22,737 nucleotides of DNA, taken from positions 1-22,737 of the forward strand of contig CAYGWQ010000052.1 of NCBI GenBank assembly GCA_964353465.1, written 5' to 3'. Origin of the DNA: JAFNAG01 sp964353465 (GTDB lineage Bacteria > Acidobacteriota > UBA6911). The notes beneath the pieces are model-generated. The model was not told the origin of the DNA and ran no database searches. It saw nothing but the letters and a program-made list of their open reading frames with translations. A program made the translations under genes and the position numbers. Positions 13,582-21,625 of the stretch are shown in pieces. How positions within the stretch are numbered: the stretch's first letter is position 1; each line of letters begins with the position of its first letter.

Positions 13582-15648
13582 TTGACGGTCAAATTGATTA
13601 TCCGGAACAAATTCCATACATTTTCTGGGGAGCAGCGTGCCGGCAGCGGTTTGCTGCTGACACTGCTACTCCTGGCTGTAATCAATGGCTCAACGCAAGC
13701 TCTGACAGAATCCGAGGCGAGTTTCGAACGCCTGGGTCCTTACGGCGGGACGGTACGATCGCTCCTCATCAGCTCGCGGAGCAGCCGTATCGTCTATTTG
13801 GGGACCACCGACGGACAGCTCTTCAAGTCATCCGACGGCGGCTCTTCCTGGAACCTGGTCTATCCCGGCCTTGGCGTGCGCCGGCTGGTGATTGACACGA
13901 TTGTTGAGGATCCGAGCGACGGCGACCGCCTGTTCGTCGGTGGGTGGGACCTGCGCACTGACGGCGGCGGCCTTTTCGAATCCAGGGATTCCGGCCGGTC
14001 ATGGAGCCAGGTGCCGTTGCCCAAAGCCAGCGTGGCAGTGAGAGGCTTTGCCATCAGCAAGGAAAATCCCGCATACATGATTGCCGGCACGCTGGCGGGC
14101 GTCTTTCTGTCATCGGATGGCGGCCGGACCTGGCGGCAGTCGGGGATCGGGATGGAAACTTTCTCGCAGGTTGAATCGGTAGCCATCCATCCGGTTGATC
14201 CCCGTATTCTCCTCGTGGGTACATGGCACCTCGGTTACCGCTCCCGAGATTTTGGCGAGACCTGGATTCAGAACGACCGGGGCATGATCCATGATTCCGA
14301 TGTATTCTCCATCAGCATCGACGAGCGCAATCCGAAGAAGGTTTTTGCGAGCGCATGCACAGGCCTGTATCGATCCGTCGACCAGGGATTTTCCTGGACC
14401 AGGCTGAAAGTCTTCCCTAAGAGCTATCTGGTGCGCGCCCAAGTGGTTTATATCGATCCTGGAGATTCCCGCCGCGTGTATGGAGGGACGACGGAGGGAC
14501 TGTTTGTCAGTCGGAATTCGGGACAGACCTGGAGTCGGATCACCCGGCCGGATCTGACCGTCAACGCGATCCAGGTCGATCCCGCCGACAGCAATATCAT
14601 CTTGCTCGGAACGGAGTTCCATGGCGTCTTGCGCAGCGAGGATGGGGGCAGCACCTGGTCCGAAGCCAACGCGGGATTTGTGAATCGTTCCATCGCGCGA
14701 ATTGTGGCGGATCCCTCCATGCCGGGCCGATTCCTCATCGGCGAATACTCCGAGGGGAGGATCGGCGGTTATCACGCGTATGACACTCCGGACAATCAGT
14801 GGGTACGCATCCCCGAAAAAGAGATCCCGGGTGAAGGAATGCTGGCGCTTCTGGCACTCCCCGGGGATCGAGGGCGCATCGCAGGGACGGCGCGCGGCGC
14901 CTTCCTCCAGCGCCCCGGTGCCAGTGATTGGACCAGCTTGCCCGGCCCCATCAGCAAGCTCACCGTCAACGATCTGTCGCTGGACAGGAATGAAACGTGG
15001 GTTTTTGCGGGCACGAACGACGGCATCTATCGGGCTCGGTTGGAGGATCTGGCATTTCAGAAACCGACCGGCTACCGCCTCATCCCGCGGGTTTTTACCC
15101 TCCTTGCCTCACGAAACGGCTCGGACCGGCTCCTGGCGGGTACTCACTTGGGCGTCCTCTGCTCCGAGGATTCCGGCGCGACCTGGAACATCCTCTCGAG
15201 CGGCATTCCCAATTATGCCCTCGTTCACTGCCTTGTGGCCTCCCCGACAGTTGAAGGCCACCTCTTTGCGGGCACCACGGCCGGCCTTTATGAGTCCAGG
15301 AACGGAGGAAGCTCCTGGAAGCCGATGCTTGACGGCCGCCTTGGAGTGGATATCTCATCGGTGAGTTTTCTCGACGCCGGCGGCATGCGCATTGTGGCCG
15401 CCGACAATTCCCAGGGAGGAGTCTTTCTGAGTGAGGACGGCGGTGTACGCTGGGCCAAAATCGCAAACCCCGGATTCAGCTCTCCGGTGCGTTTCCTCGT
15501 TCCCGATCCTCTGCAGCCCTCCACGGTGTATCTTGGCACGGGTACCGAGGGCGTCTATCGCCTCCGCCTGCCGGCCTCGGACCGCCAGGATCCGGGCCGC
15601 GGCCCTAAGAGAGGTTCCGAATATCCGCCGGCAAATCCCGAAAGATAG
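13582..15648 (+). CDS. Secreted Asp-box (BNR/sortilin-like) beta-propeller protein
   Basis: 688 residues from a TTG start. A hydrophobic stretch (24-33, LLLTLLLLAV) followed by STQA suggests export after a long basic N-region. The body has about ten clear Asp boxes of the form S.D.G..W, at ~83-90, 134-141, 177-184, 221-228, 265-272, 310-317, 352-359, 528-535, 572-579 and 617-624, with degenerate versions near 400 and 444. This predicts one large or two smaller beta-propellers, as in Vps10/sortilin, sialidase-like and YCF48-like proteins. No catalytic residues of a known glycosidase were recognised, so binding or scaffolding is more likely than hydrolysis. No ATG is suitable, and the ribosome binding site is weak, so the exact start is uncertain. 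It follows the OmpA gene in the same direction, after a 158-bp gap containing the hairpin. Confidence 0.83.
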   Translation: MTVKLIIRNKFHTFSGEQRAGSGLLLTLLLLAVINGSTQALTESEASFERLGPYGGTVRSLLISSRSSRIVYLGTTDGQLFKSSDGGSSWNLVYPGLGVRRLVIDTIVEDPSDGDRLFVGGWDLRTDGGGLFESRDSGRSWSQVPLPKASVAVRGFAISKENPAYMIAGTLAGVFLSSDGGRTWRQSGIGMETFSQVESVAIHPVDPRILLVGTWHLGYRSRDFGETWIQNDRGMIHDSDVFSISIDERNPKKVFASACTGLYRSVDQGFSWTRLKVFPKSYLVRAQVVYIDPGDSRRVYGGTTEGLFVSRNSGQTWSRITRPDLTVNAIQVDPADSNIILLGTEFHGVLRSEDGGSTWSEANAGFVNRSIARIVADPSMPGRFLIGEYSEGRIGGYHAYDTPDNQWVRIPEKEIPGEGMLALLALPGDRGRIAGTARGAFLQRPGASDWTSLPGPISKLTVNDLSLDRNETWVFAGTNDGIYRARLEDLAFQKPTGYRLIPRVFTLLASRNGSDRLLAGTHLGVLCSEDSGATWNILSSGIPNYALVHCLVASPTVEGHLFAGTTAGLYESRNGGSSWKPMLDGRLGVDISSVSFLDAGGMRIVAADNSQGGVFLSEDGGVRWAKIANPGFSSPVRFLVPDPLQPSTVYLGTGTEGVYRLRLPASDRQDPGRGPKRGSEYPPANPER

Positions 15649-15823
15649 ACCTTAGTTGGTTCCTGTCTTAATGAAATGAGGATGTCGGAAACTCACCGCT
15701 GATGGGATCGATTCGCAGCGCTCCGCGCCTGGCGGAATTGCGCATGATTCCCTGAGTGATGCGATGGTACTTGCCCGAGCATATCTTCCGAGGTCGAATG
15801 TCCGTGGCAGGAGGTTGTTAGAG

Positions 15824-15829
15824 TATAAT
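15824..15829 (+). promoter_or_regulatory. Candidate -10 box (TATAAT) for the M16-like gene
   Basis: A perfect TATAAT 18 bases before the start codon at 15847, in an otherwise gene-free 198-bp gap. There is no recognisable -35 at 16-18 bp, and the leader would be only about 10 nt, so this is tentative. Confidence 0.35.
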
Positions 15830-15846
15830 CACGACGGGGCATTGCC

Positions 15847-18615
15847 ATGAGCCATCGAATCGTCAGAATCTTGGTGTTGTTGGTTTTTCCGGCCCTCTGT
15901 CTCGCACAGGTGCGGCCGCTCCCGGGCGGGAAAAAACCTCCGGGCGCAACGCCTGCCCCGGCTTACATGCAGCAGCTGAAAGCCTTTGATCAGGACGGAC
16001 CGGTGACTCGAATCATCCTCAAGAATGACCTGACGGTGATTGTAACAGAAACGCACAACAGCGCTCTGGTGGAAGTCATGACCTGGGTCAACACCGGTTA
16101 CCGTGATGATCCCGCCGATCTGGCAGGGATCGCACGCGTAATGGAGAAAATGTTCTTGAGGGGGACGGCAACCCGGACGGCTGCGGCCATGGCTGCCGAC
16201 ATGAAAACGCTCGGGGGCACGTTCAGCAGTTCCACCGCTTATGATCACACATGCTTCAGGACCGTCGTGCCGGCGATCCAGTGGAAACGGGCTCTGGAAA
16301 TACAGTCGGATGCTCTCCTGAACCCACTGCTGGATTCCCTGGAACTGAAGCGACAGATTGAGATGGTCGGAAATGAGTCCAGTCTGGAATGGACAGATCC
16401 GCTGGCACTAGCCAAAGCGAGACTTCTGGAGACGGGCTTTGCAGGAGACCTGCTTGGCCGGGGGCCATGGGGAACAGCGGATACTCTTGGCCGCATCAAA
16501 CGTGAAAAACTCCTGCCCAGGTATCAAGCCGCCTATGGTCCCGGCCGGACCCTGCTGCTGGTCTGTGGCGATGTTCCTACCGGGGAAGTCCTCAGCGCTG
16601 TCGTAAGCCTCTATGGCAAAGCGAAGGGAAGCGCGAGTGGCGTAAACCGTCCGGCATTCGGAGGGCCCCGATCAGGTTTCCGCTACGTCCAGCTCAGAGG
16701 CAACGACAAGCTAGCACGTATCCACCTTGGATTTCATACGGCTCCTGCCACTTCCCCTGACTATCCGGCGCTCGAAGTGTTGCGCGCCATGCTGGCGACC
16801 GGGGAAGCCGCCATCCTCAACCGAAGGCTAAAGCATCAAAAGGGACTAGTGTTCTGTGCCGAAGCTGAAAACGCCGCATTTGCCGATACCGGCTATCTCA
16901 GCCTGCACCTTGAAATAAATCCGAAGGACCTCGATCGCTGCGAGCTTGCCGCTTTCACCGAATTCGAGATTCTGAAGCGGCAGGAACCGGACGACGCTGA
17001 ATTGGAGCGCGCCCGTGCCCAGGTGGAGCGGGAGTATTGGGAAGAGTTCCAGAACGTCTCCGGGCGTGCCGAGCGGCTTGCCCGTTCTGAAACGCTCGGA
17101 TCCTGGAAGACATCGAACAGCTACCTCGTACGGCTCGGCCGGGTAAAATGGGCCGACATCCGACGCGTAGCTGCCAAATACCTGAATCTCGATAACTGTG
17201 CTCTGCTCGAATACCTGCCGTCGCAGGCCGAGTCCCGCATGCTGAGCTCCGATGTCGTTGAAATCACACTCAAAGGACTGCTCGAGCCCGCGGCAGAGGA
17301 GGAGATCGCCGAGCGGGAGAAAGCCACCGTTCCTGCCGTGGATATTCCCGGGGAAAGCGGAACGTTCAAGCCCTCCGAGGTTCGGCATTCGTTTCAGATG
17401 GCTTCGATTCTGCGCGGCCCGGATCTTTTCATCAAGGAGGACCACACGACCCCCCTGATCCACCTGGGGCTGTTTTATGCCGGCGGAAAACTGATCGAAA
17501 CCAAGGCTAACGCCGGCATCACGTCACTCATGCTGCGTACGCTGCTCCGGGACAGCAAAACCAGGAGTGCCGACCAGATCTACCGGCAATTGGAGATCTA
17601 TGGGACTGCAATGCAGCCCGTAGTGGGGGATGATTGCTTCGGCGTTTATATGTCCATCCCCTCCGGCAGCGTTGAGGCGGGACTCAATCTGCTGAGTGAA
17701 ATGATCAAGACGCCAAAGCTTGATGCGGACGAGGTGGCGCGCCAGAAGAACCTTCAGACGGCCGCGCTCCGGCGCAGGTCGGAAAGGGAACTTGCGCGGC
17801 AGCGCCTGCGACAGGCGCTGTTTCCGGACCACTCCTATGCTCTGGATCCGAATGGCTCGGAAGAGAGTCTCGCGACGATCACACCTGAAGCTGTACAGGA
17901 GTGGTATCGGTCAAATGTCGCCGTCAAGAGACCGATGGTCGTCATCACCGGCGACACGCAGGGGACGAGCCTGGCGGGGTACTTCGTGCGGAACTTCAGC
18001 GGTTCGCGCTTTCAGGAGACAAAGCTGCCGGCTGTTTTCCCGAAGCCGCTCGAGAACAGGTTTGTGGCCGAGGGAAATTGGGGCGCGAGCGCGAGCGCAA
18101 TCATGATGGCTTTCCAGGCGCCTCCGGAAGGAGATGAGGATTCCTTTCCTTTGATGGTGCTTCAGAGCTATGCTTCAGATCTTGGCGGCCGTCTGGTCAG
18201 CCGGGTTCAGGAAGGCGTGCGCAGCGCCTCCAGGGTCTCTCTTGAGTATGAGGCCGAATTCCAGAGCGGCAGCCTGGTTGCCTGCCTGACAGTCGCCCCG
18301 GCAGAGGAGGAAGCGGCGCAGCAGGTGCTGGCCGACGAGATCCAGCGTCTGACGACTGCGCAAATTACCTATCGAGAGTACCGCTCTGCCGTGAGCAGCG
18401 CCACCGGAAGGGTCTTGATCAGGCAGCAGGATCGCTTCCGCCTGATTTCAGACCTCATCCAGAATATCCTCGCCGGCAGAGCACTGGAAGATTTCCAGGA
18501 CAGCATCAATCGCTTGCAGGAGGTAAAGCAGACGGATTTGCAGGAGATCGCGAAGCGCTTCTTCAAGATGGAGAAATCGGTTACGCTGCGCTTGCATGGC
18601 AAACCAGCGCCGTAA
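15847..18615 (+). CDS. Secreted fused M16 (insulinase/pitrilysin) family protein, probable pseudopeptidase
   Basis: 922 residues: signal peptide (1-20, ending LCLA), then two M16 units in one chain, about 50-460 and 515-920. The first unit shows the family context ...VNTGYRDDPADLAGIARVMEKMFLRGT, where active enzymes have HxxEH. Here it reads R97-V-M-E100-K101, so both zinc-binding His are replaced while the Glu remains. The second unit aligns at GITSLMLRTLLRDS (557-570) and also lacks HxxEH, as is normal for the second half. The chain therefore has no complete zinc site. M16 proteins cut or bind unfolded peptides in the periplasm; this one may be a non-catalytic partner of an active M16 encoded elsewhere. 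The frame is intact, so it is not a decayed gene. The start ATG is 11 bases after GGGGC. Confidence 0.88.
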   Translation: MSHRIVRILVLLVFPALCLAQVRPLPGGKKPPGATPAPAYMQQLKAFDQDGPVTRIILKNDLTVIVTETHNSALVEVMTWVNTGYRDDPADLAGIARVMEKMFLRGTATRTAAAMAADMKTLGGTFSSSTAYDHTCFRTVVPAIQWKRALEIQSDALLNPLLDSLELKRQIEMVGNESSLEWTDPLALAKARLLETGFAGDLLGRGPWGTADTLGRIKREKLLPRYQAAYGPGRTLLLVCGDVPTGEVLSAVVSLYGKAKGSASGVNRPAFGGPRSGFRYVQLRGNDKLARIHLGFHTAPATSPDYPALEVLRAMLATGEAAILNRRLKHQKGLVFCAEAENAAFADTGYLSLHLEINPKDLDRCELAAFTEFEILKRQEPDDAELERARAQVEREYWEEFQNVSGRAERLARSETLGSWKTSNSYLVRLGRVKWADIRRVAAKYLNLDNCALLEYLPSQAESRMLSSDVVEITLKGLLEPAAEEEIAEREKATVPAVDIPGESGTFKPSEVRHSFQMASILRGPDLFIKEDHTTPLIHLGLFYAGGKLIETKANAGITSLMLRTLLRDSKTRSADQIYRQLEIYGTAMQPVVGDDCFGVYMSIPSGSVEAGLNLLSEMIKTPKLDADEVARQKNLQTAALRRRSERELARQRLRQALFPDHSYALDPNGSEESLATITPEAVQEWYRSNVAVKRPMVVITGDTQGTSLAGYFVRNFSGSRFQETKLPAVFPKPLENRFVAEGNWGASASAIMMAFQAPPEGDEDSFPLMVLQSYASDLGGRLVSRVQEGVRSASRVSLEYEAEFQSGSLVACLTVAPAEEEAAQQVLADEIQRLTTAQITYREYRSAVSSATGRVLIRQQDRFRLISDLIQNILAGRALEDFQDSINRLQEVKQTDLQEIAKRFFKMEKSVTLRLHGKPAP

Positions 18616-18665
18616 GCCGGAAGCGTTGCTTCGAGGGTTACTCCGGAAAAGGGACGCAAACTGCC

Positions 18666-18670
18666 AGGAG
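18666..18670 (+). promoter_or_regulatory. Ribosome binding site deciding a GTG start
   Basis: AGGAG, seven bases before GTG 18678. An ATG at 18676 in another frame meets a stop after three codons, so GTG is the real start of the phosphatase gene. Confidence 0.75.
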
Positions 18671-18677
18671 TATAAAT

Positions 18678-20789
18678 GTGCAGCTGAAATTCCCAAAATC
18701 GAGAATGGGCAGGTTCACAATCCTGCTCCTTGCCTTGTGGGTCCTGCGCGCCCTGCTGCTGCCTGCGTCCGCAGTTCAATCGCTCCCTCTGAGCGTTCAG
18801 CTCGGTCTGTCACTGCTTACGTTCCTGCTGGCCATACCCGCGGTCTACTATGCCTTGAAGATCTTTGCCCTCGTCCGCGGCAAGCTCTTCTGGAAGATAC
18901 GCCGCCGCTTGATAGTGGCACACCTGCTTATTGCCGCGATTCCAGTTGTGCTCGTGATGGTCATTTTGTATATTTCCGGCCTGCTGTTTTACTACCAATT
19001 GAGCTATTACCTGCTTCGAAATCAGATCGGGATTCATTCCGCCCAGATCCTTGCCTATAACCTTTCCCTGAGCACCAACCTGCGGGAAGCATTATCAGAA
19101 GCTCCAGAGAATCCCGGCGTGCTAAAGGCCTTGCTCGATCGCGACGCTAAATATCTGCTGGGTACTTACCGTACGGCCACGGTCATCCTGCGGACGAAGG
19201 ATCCGGCCACCGGCAAACCGGCGGTCTATGGGGTGGGTTCCGGCACTCCCGATGCGATGGACTCGCAGGCGCCGCCATGGGTTGGTGACCAGTTCAGCGG
19301 GCTCGTCTGTGAAGATGCCTTGCCTGTGAAGGCAGCGCCGCTGGACAAATTGAGCCCCCGAACCGGGCAACTCTACCTCAGAAGCCTGGTGGTCGGTGAG
19401 TTTGCTCCGCACGTTCCCTATAGCCTTGAGGTGTCTGTACCTTTCGATGGCGATATGCTGATGCGCTTGAAGAATGCCCTGGGCCAGGATCTGCTGCTGG
19501 CGGATCATGTCCAGAACACCAGCTTGAATGTCATGCTGCAGGATACGGAAATTCTCGGACAGAACATCCGGAGCGCGACCTTCGATCTGGACGCCGTCCA
19601 GCAAGGCGTGGGGCGACCGGTATGGTCGATCCCGCTCTACCCCCTTTCCTGGAGCACCGGAGATGAAATAAGACCGGGAGAAACCGACGTGCTTTTTGTG
19701 GAGTTATCGGCTCCCAAGCTGATCCAGAATGTATTCGGCTCTGAAACCTCCGAGAGCAGTGTGAGCCGAACCATCCTCGGGGCGCTGGAATTTGTTGTAG
19801 TTTTTTTTCTGGCCGTGGAATTGCTCTCTCTCATCGCAGGCATTCTCCTGACCAAATCGATCACGAATGCGGTTCACAATCTTGATCGCGGGACCGAATT
19901 TATCCGGCGCGGCGATTTCAGCCAGCGCATTGTGGTGAAATCCAATGACCAGCTGGGAGCATTGGCAAAATCCTTCAATCAGATGACCGAATATGTGCAG
20001 ACGCTGGTCAAGGAACGGGTTCAGAAAGAGCGGCTGGAACGCGAACTCGAAATTGCTAAAGAAGTACAAGAGCAATTGTTCCCCAAGCAGGCTCCCCAAA
20101 TGGATAAAATGGAACTGACCGGTCTTTGTCTTCCTGCCCGCATTGTCAGCGGCGACTACTATGACTTTTTGCAGTTCGACAGCCAGGTGATGGGCATGGC
20201 TCTGGGTGATATCTGTGGCAAGGGCATCTCCGCCGCACTGCTGATGGCGAATTTGCAGGCAACCTTGCGCAGCAATGTCCTGGCGCGCGGTGCCCATAAG
20301 TTTTCCGAAAAGCACGGAGAAAATGGCAGCGTCGCAGCTGTTGTGAAGACTCTGAATCAGCAGATCTACAATTTTACATCAGCGAATAAGTTTGCGTCCT
20401 TTTTTTACGCGGTTTATGACGATTCGAAGTCTTCGCTGACCTACTGCAATGCCGGACACAACCCGCCGTTGTTTTTTAATGCGCAAGGTTTCCGGCGCCT
20501 TTCTTCGGGCGGGACTGTGGTTGGGATTTTCCCCGACGCGGAGTTTGACCAGGAAACCATTCAGCTTCATAGCGGGGATATTCTCCTTGCATACACAGAC
20601 GGCATTGTTGAGTCGGTCAACGAATATGGGGAGGAGTTCGGCGAGCAGCGCTTGATCAACCTGGTCGGGGCGAATCTGAACCTTTCGGCCGAGCAGTTGC
20701 AGAAAACCATCGTGGATGAAGTACTCGGCTGGGCTTTTGAGGAAGAGCGCGATGACGATATGACGCTGATCGTGGCTCGTTTCCACTAG
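18678..20789 (+). CDS. Membrane PP2C/SpoIIE-type serine phosphatase with HAMP domain
   Basis: 703 residues. Hydrophobic segments at ~12-30, 42-65 and 78-105 lead to a ~260-residue extracytoplasmic region (~106-365), then a transmembrane helix (366-392), a HAMP domain (~390-443), a short coiled coil with the LEIAKEVQEQLFP motif (457-469), and the phosphatase domain (~478-703). Metal-binding motifs are present: SGDYYDF (491-497), LGDICGKGISAALLMA (509-524), NAGHNPPLFF (591-600), YTDGIVES (639-646) and DDDMTLIV (692-699). Relatives (RsbU-like) dephosphorylate anti-anti-sigma factors or similar partners after sensing a signal outside. No STAS or anti-sigma gene is in the window. GTG start with AGGAG. 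It lies 62 bp after the M16-like gene, so co-transcription is possible. Confidence 0.92.
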   Translation: MQLKFPKSRMGRFTILLLALWVLRALLLPASAVQSLPLSVQLGLSLLTFLLAIPAVYYALKIFALVRGKLFWKIRRRLIVAHLLIAAIPVVLVMVILYISGLLFYYQLSYYLLRNQIGIHSAQILAYNLSLSTNLREALSEAPENPGVLKALLDRDAKYLLGTYRTATVILRTKDPATGKPAVYGVGSGTPDAMDSQAPPWVGDQFSGLVCEDALPVKAAPLDKLSPRTGQLYLRSLVVGEFAPHVPYSLEVSVPFDGDMLMRLKNALGQDLLLADHVQNTSLNVMLQDTEILGQNIRSATFDLDAVQQGVGRPVWSIPLYPLSWSTGDEIRPGETDVLFVELSAPKLIQNVFGSETSESSVSRTILGALEFVVVFFLAVELLSLIAGILLTKSITNAVHNLDRGTEFIRRGDFSQRIVVKSNDQLGALAKSFNQMTEYVQTLVKERVQKERLERELEIAKEVQEQLFPKQAPQMDKMELTGLCLPARIVSGDYYDFLQFDSQVMGMALGDICGKGISAALLMANLQATLRSNVLARGAHKFSEKHGENGSVAAVVKTLNQQIYNFTSANKFASFFYAVYDDSKSSLTYCNAGHNPPLFFNAQGFRRLSSGGTVVGIFPDAEFDQETIQLHSGDILLAYTDGIVESVNEYGEEFGEQRLINLVGANLNLSAEQLQKTIVDEVLGWAFEEERDDDMTLIVARFH

Positions 20790-20799
20790 ACCTGGACAG

Positions 20800-20841
20800 C
20801 GGATAGCCGGTGGGCTCGCCGGGCGTATTGCCTGCTATCCG
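20800..20841 (+). terminator. Possible terminator: 8-bp stem with inner hairpin after the phosphatase gene
   Basis: CGGATAGC (20800-20807) pairs with GCTATCCG (20834-20841); CGG/CCG arms inside can form a second stem. It lies 10 bases past the phosphatase stop. No T-run follows. Confidence 0.35.
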
Positions 20842-20946
20842 AGCTCAGCACATCCCCGGTGCCTCGAAAGGTGCAGGGCCAGTGCTCCGGCGGATCGGAA
20901 GTTCCTGAAAACCCTGTAGCAGCTTGCGGTTATGATCCGGAGGTGC

Positions 20947-20976
20947 TTGACGGAGGCAAGAGCTGGAGGATAATCT
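20947..20976 (+). promoter_or_regulatory. Candidate sigma-70 type promoter for the regulator-isomerase pair
   Basis: TTGACG (20947-20952), 18 bp, then TAATCT (20971-20976), about 64 bases before the start codon at 21040. Spacing is acceptable and both boxes are partial matches. Confidence 0.45.
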
Positions 20977-21039
20977 GAAGCAAGGATAAAATGGTGAAAC
21001 GGCTTGCTCTGAGAGGGCAGGCGCCTATCATGGGTTATT

Positions 21040-21624
21040 ATGCCTCGACGATCCTATCTGACGACATTCGAAATCAGCCAGATCTGTGAAGTCAATCCGA
21101 CCACCGTCCAAAACTGGATCAAAGAAAAGAAGTTACGAGCCTTCTTGACTCCGGGGGGGCACAGGAGGGTTCGAAGGGAAGACTTCATCGGCTTCATGAA
21201 GGAATTCGGCATGCCTCTGCCCGCTGAATTCAAGGAATCTCCTTCCTCGATCCTGATTGTGGACGATGAGGAAGAGGTTCTCGATCTGCTGATAGCGGTC
21301 ATGGAGTCAGGAGATGAAAACCTGCGGGTACAAGGCTTGCGGAACGGGGTTGAGGCACTGCTGAGCATTGGCGAGCGGAAGCCGGATCTGCTCATTTTGG
21401 ACATCATGATGCCCGGCATGAACGGGTTTGAGGTCTGTGAGAAGCTGAAATCCGCCCCGGCGAATAGGAACCTCAAGATTGTTGCGATTACTGGAGACCA
21501 TGATCCGGCGATTCGCGATCGGATTCTGGCGGCAGGGGCCGACCTGTTCTTCGCCAAGCCGTTTGACATGATGATGTTTCGAGCCGAATGTCTCAACCTG
21601 ATGAACTCTCCGAGAGCGAGGTAA
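21040..21624 (+). CDS. Response regulator with N-terminal excisionase/MerR-like HTH and C-terminal receiver domain
   Basis: 194 residues. Residues ~6-57 form an excisionase/BldC-like winged helix: LTTFEISQICEVNPTTVQNW (recognition helix) and a TPGGHRRVRREDF wing. Residues ~69-190 are a CheY-like receiver: acidic pair Asp75/Asp76, phosphoacceptor Asp121 in LLILDIMMPGMNG, Thr151, and Lys173 in FAKPF. The order (DNA-binding first, receiver last) is the reverse of most response regulators. No histidine kinase is in the window, so it is an orphan. The ATG at 21040 has a weak ribosome binding site. Its stop codon is one base from the start of the isomerase gene, so the two should be translated together. 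Target genes are unknown. Confidence 0.9.
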   Translation: MPRRSYLTTFEISQICEVNPTTVQNWIKEKKLRAFLTPGGHRRVRREDFIGFMKEFGMPLPAEFKESPSSILIVDDEEEVLDLLIAVMESGDENLRVQGLRNGVEALLSIGERKPDLLILDIMMPGMNGFEVCEKLKSAPANRNLKIVAITGDHDPAIRDRILAAGADLFFAKPFDMMMFRAECLNLMNSPRAR

Positions 21625-21625
21625 C

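Noticed and set aside
15649..15823. Possible small gene between the propeller and M16-like genes
   Set aside because: No frame with a ribosome binding site or recognisable sequence; only the TATAAT hexamer near the end stands out.
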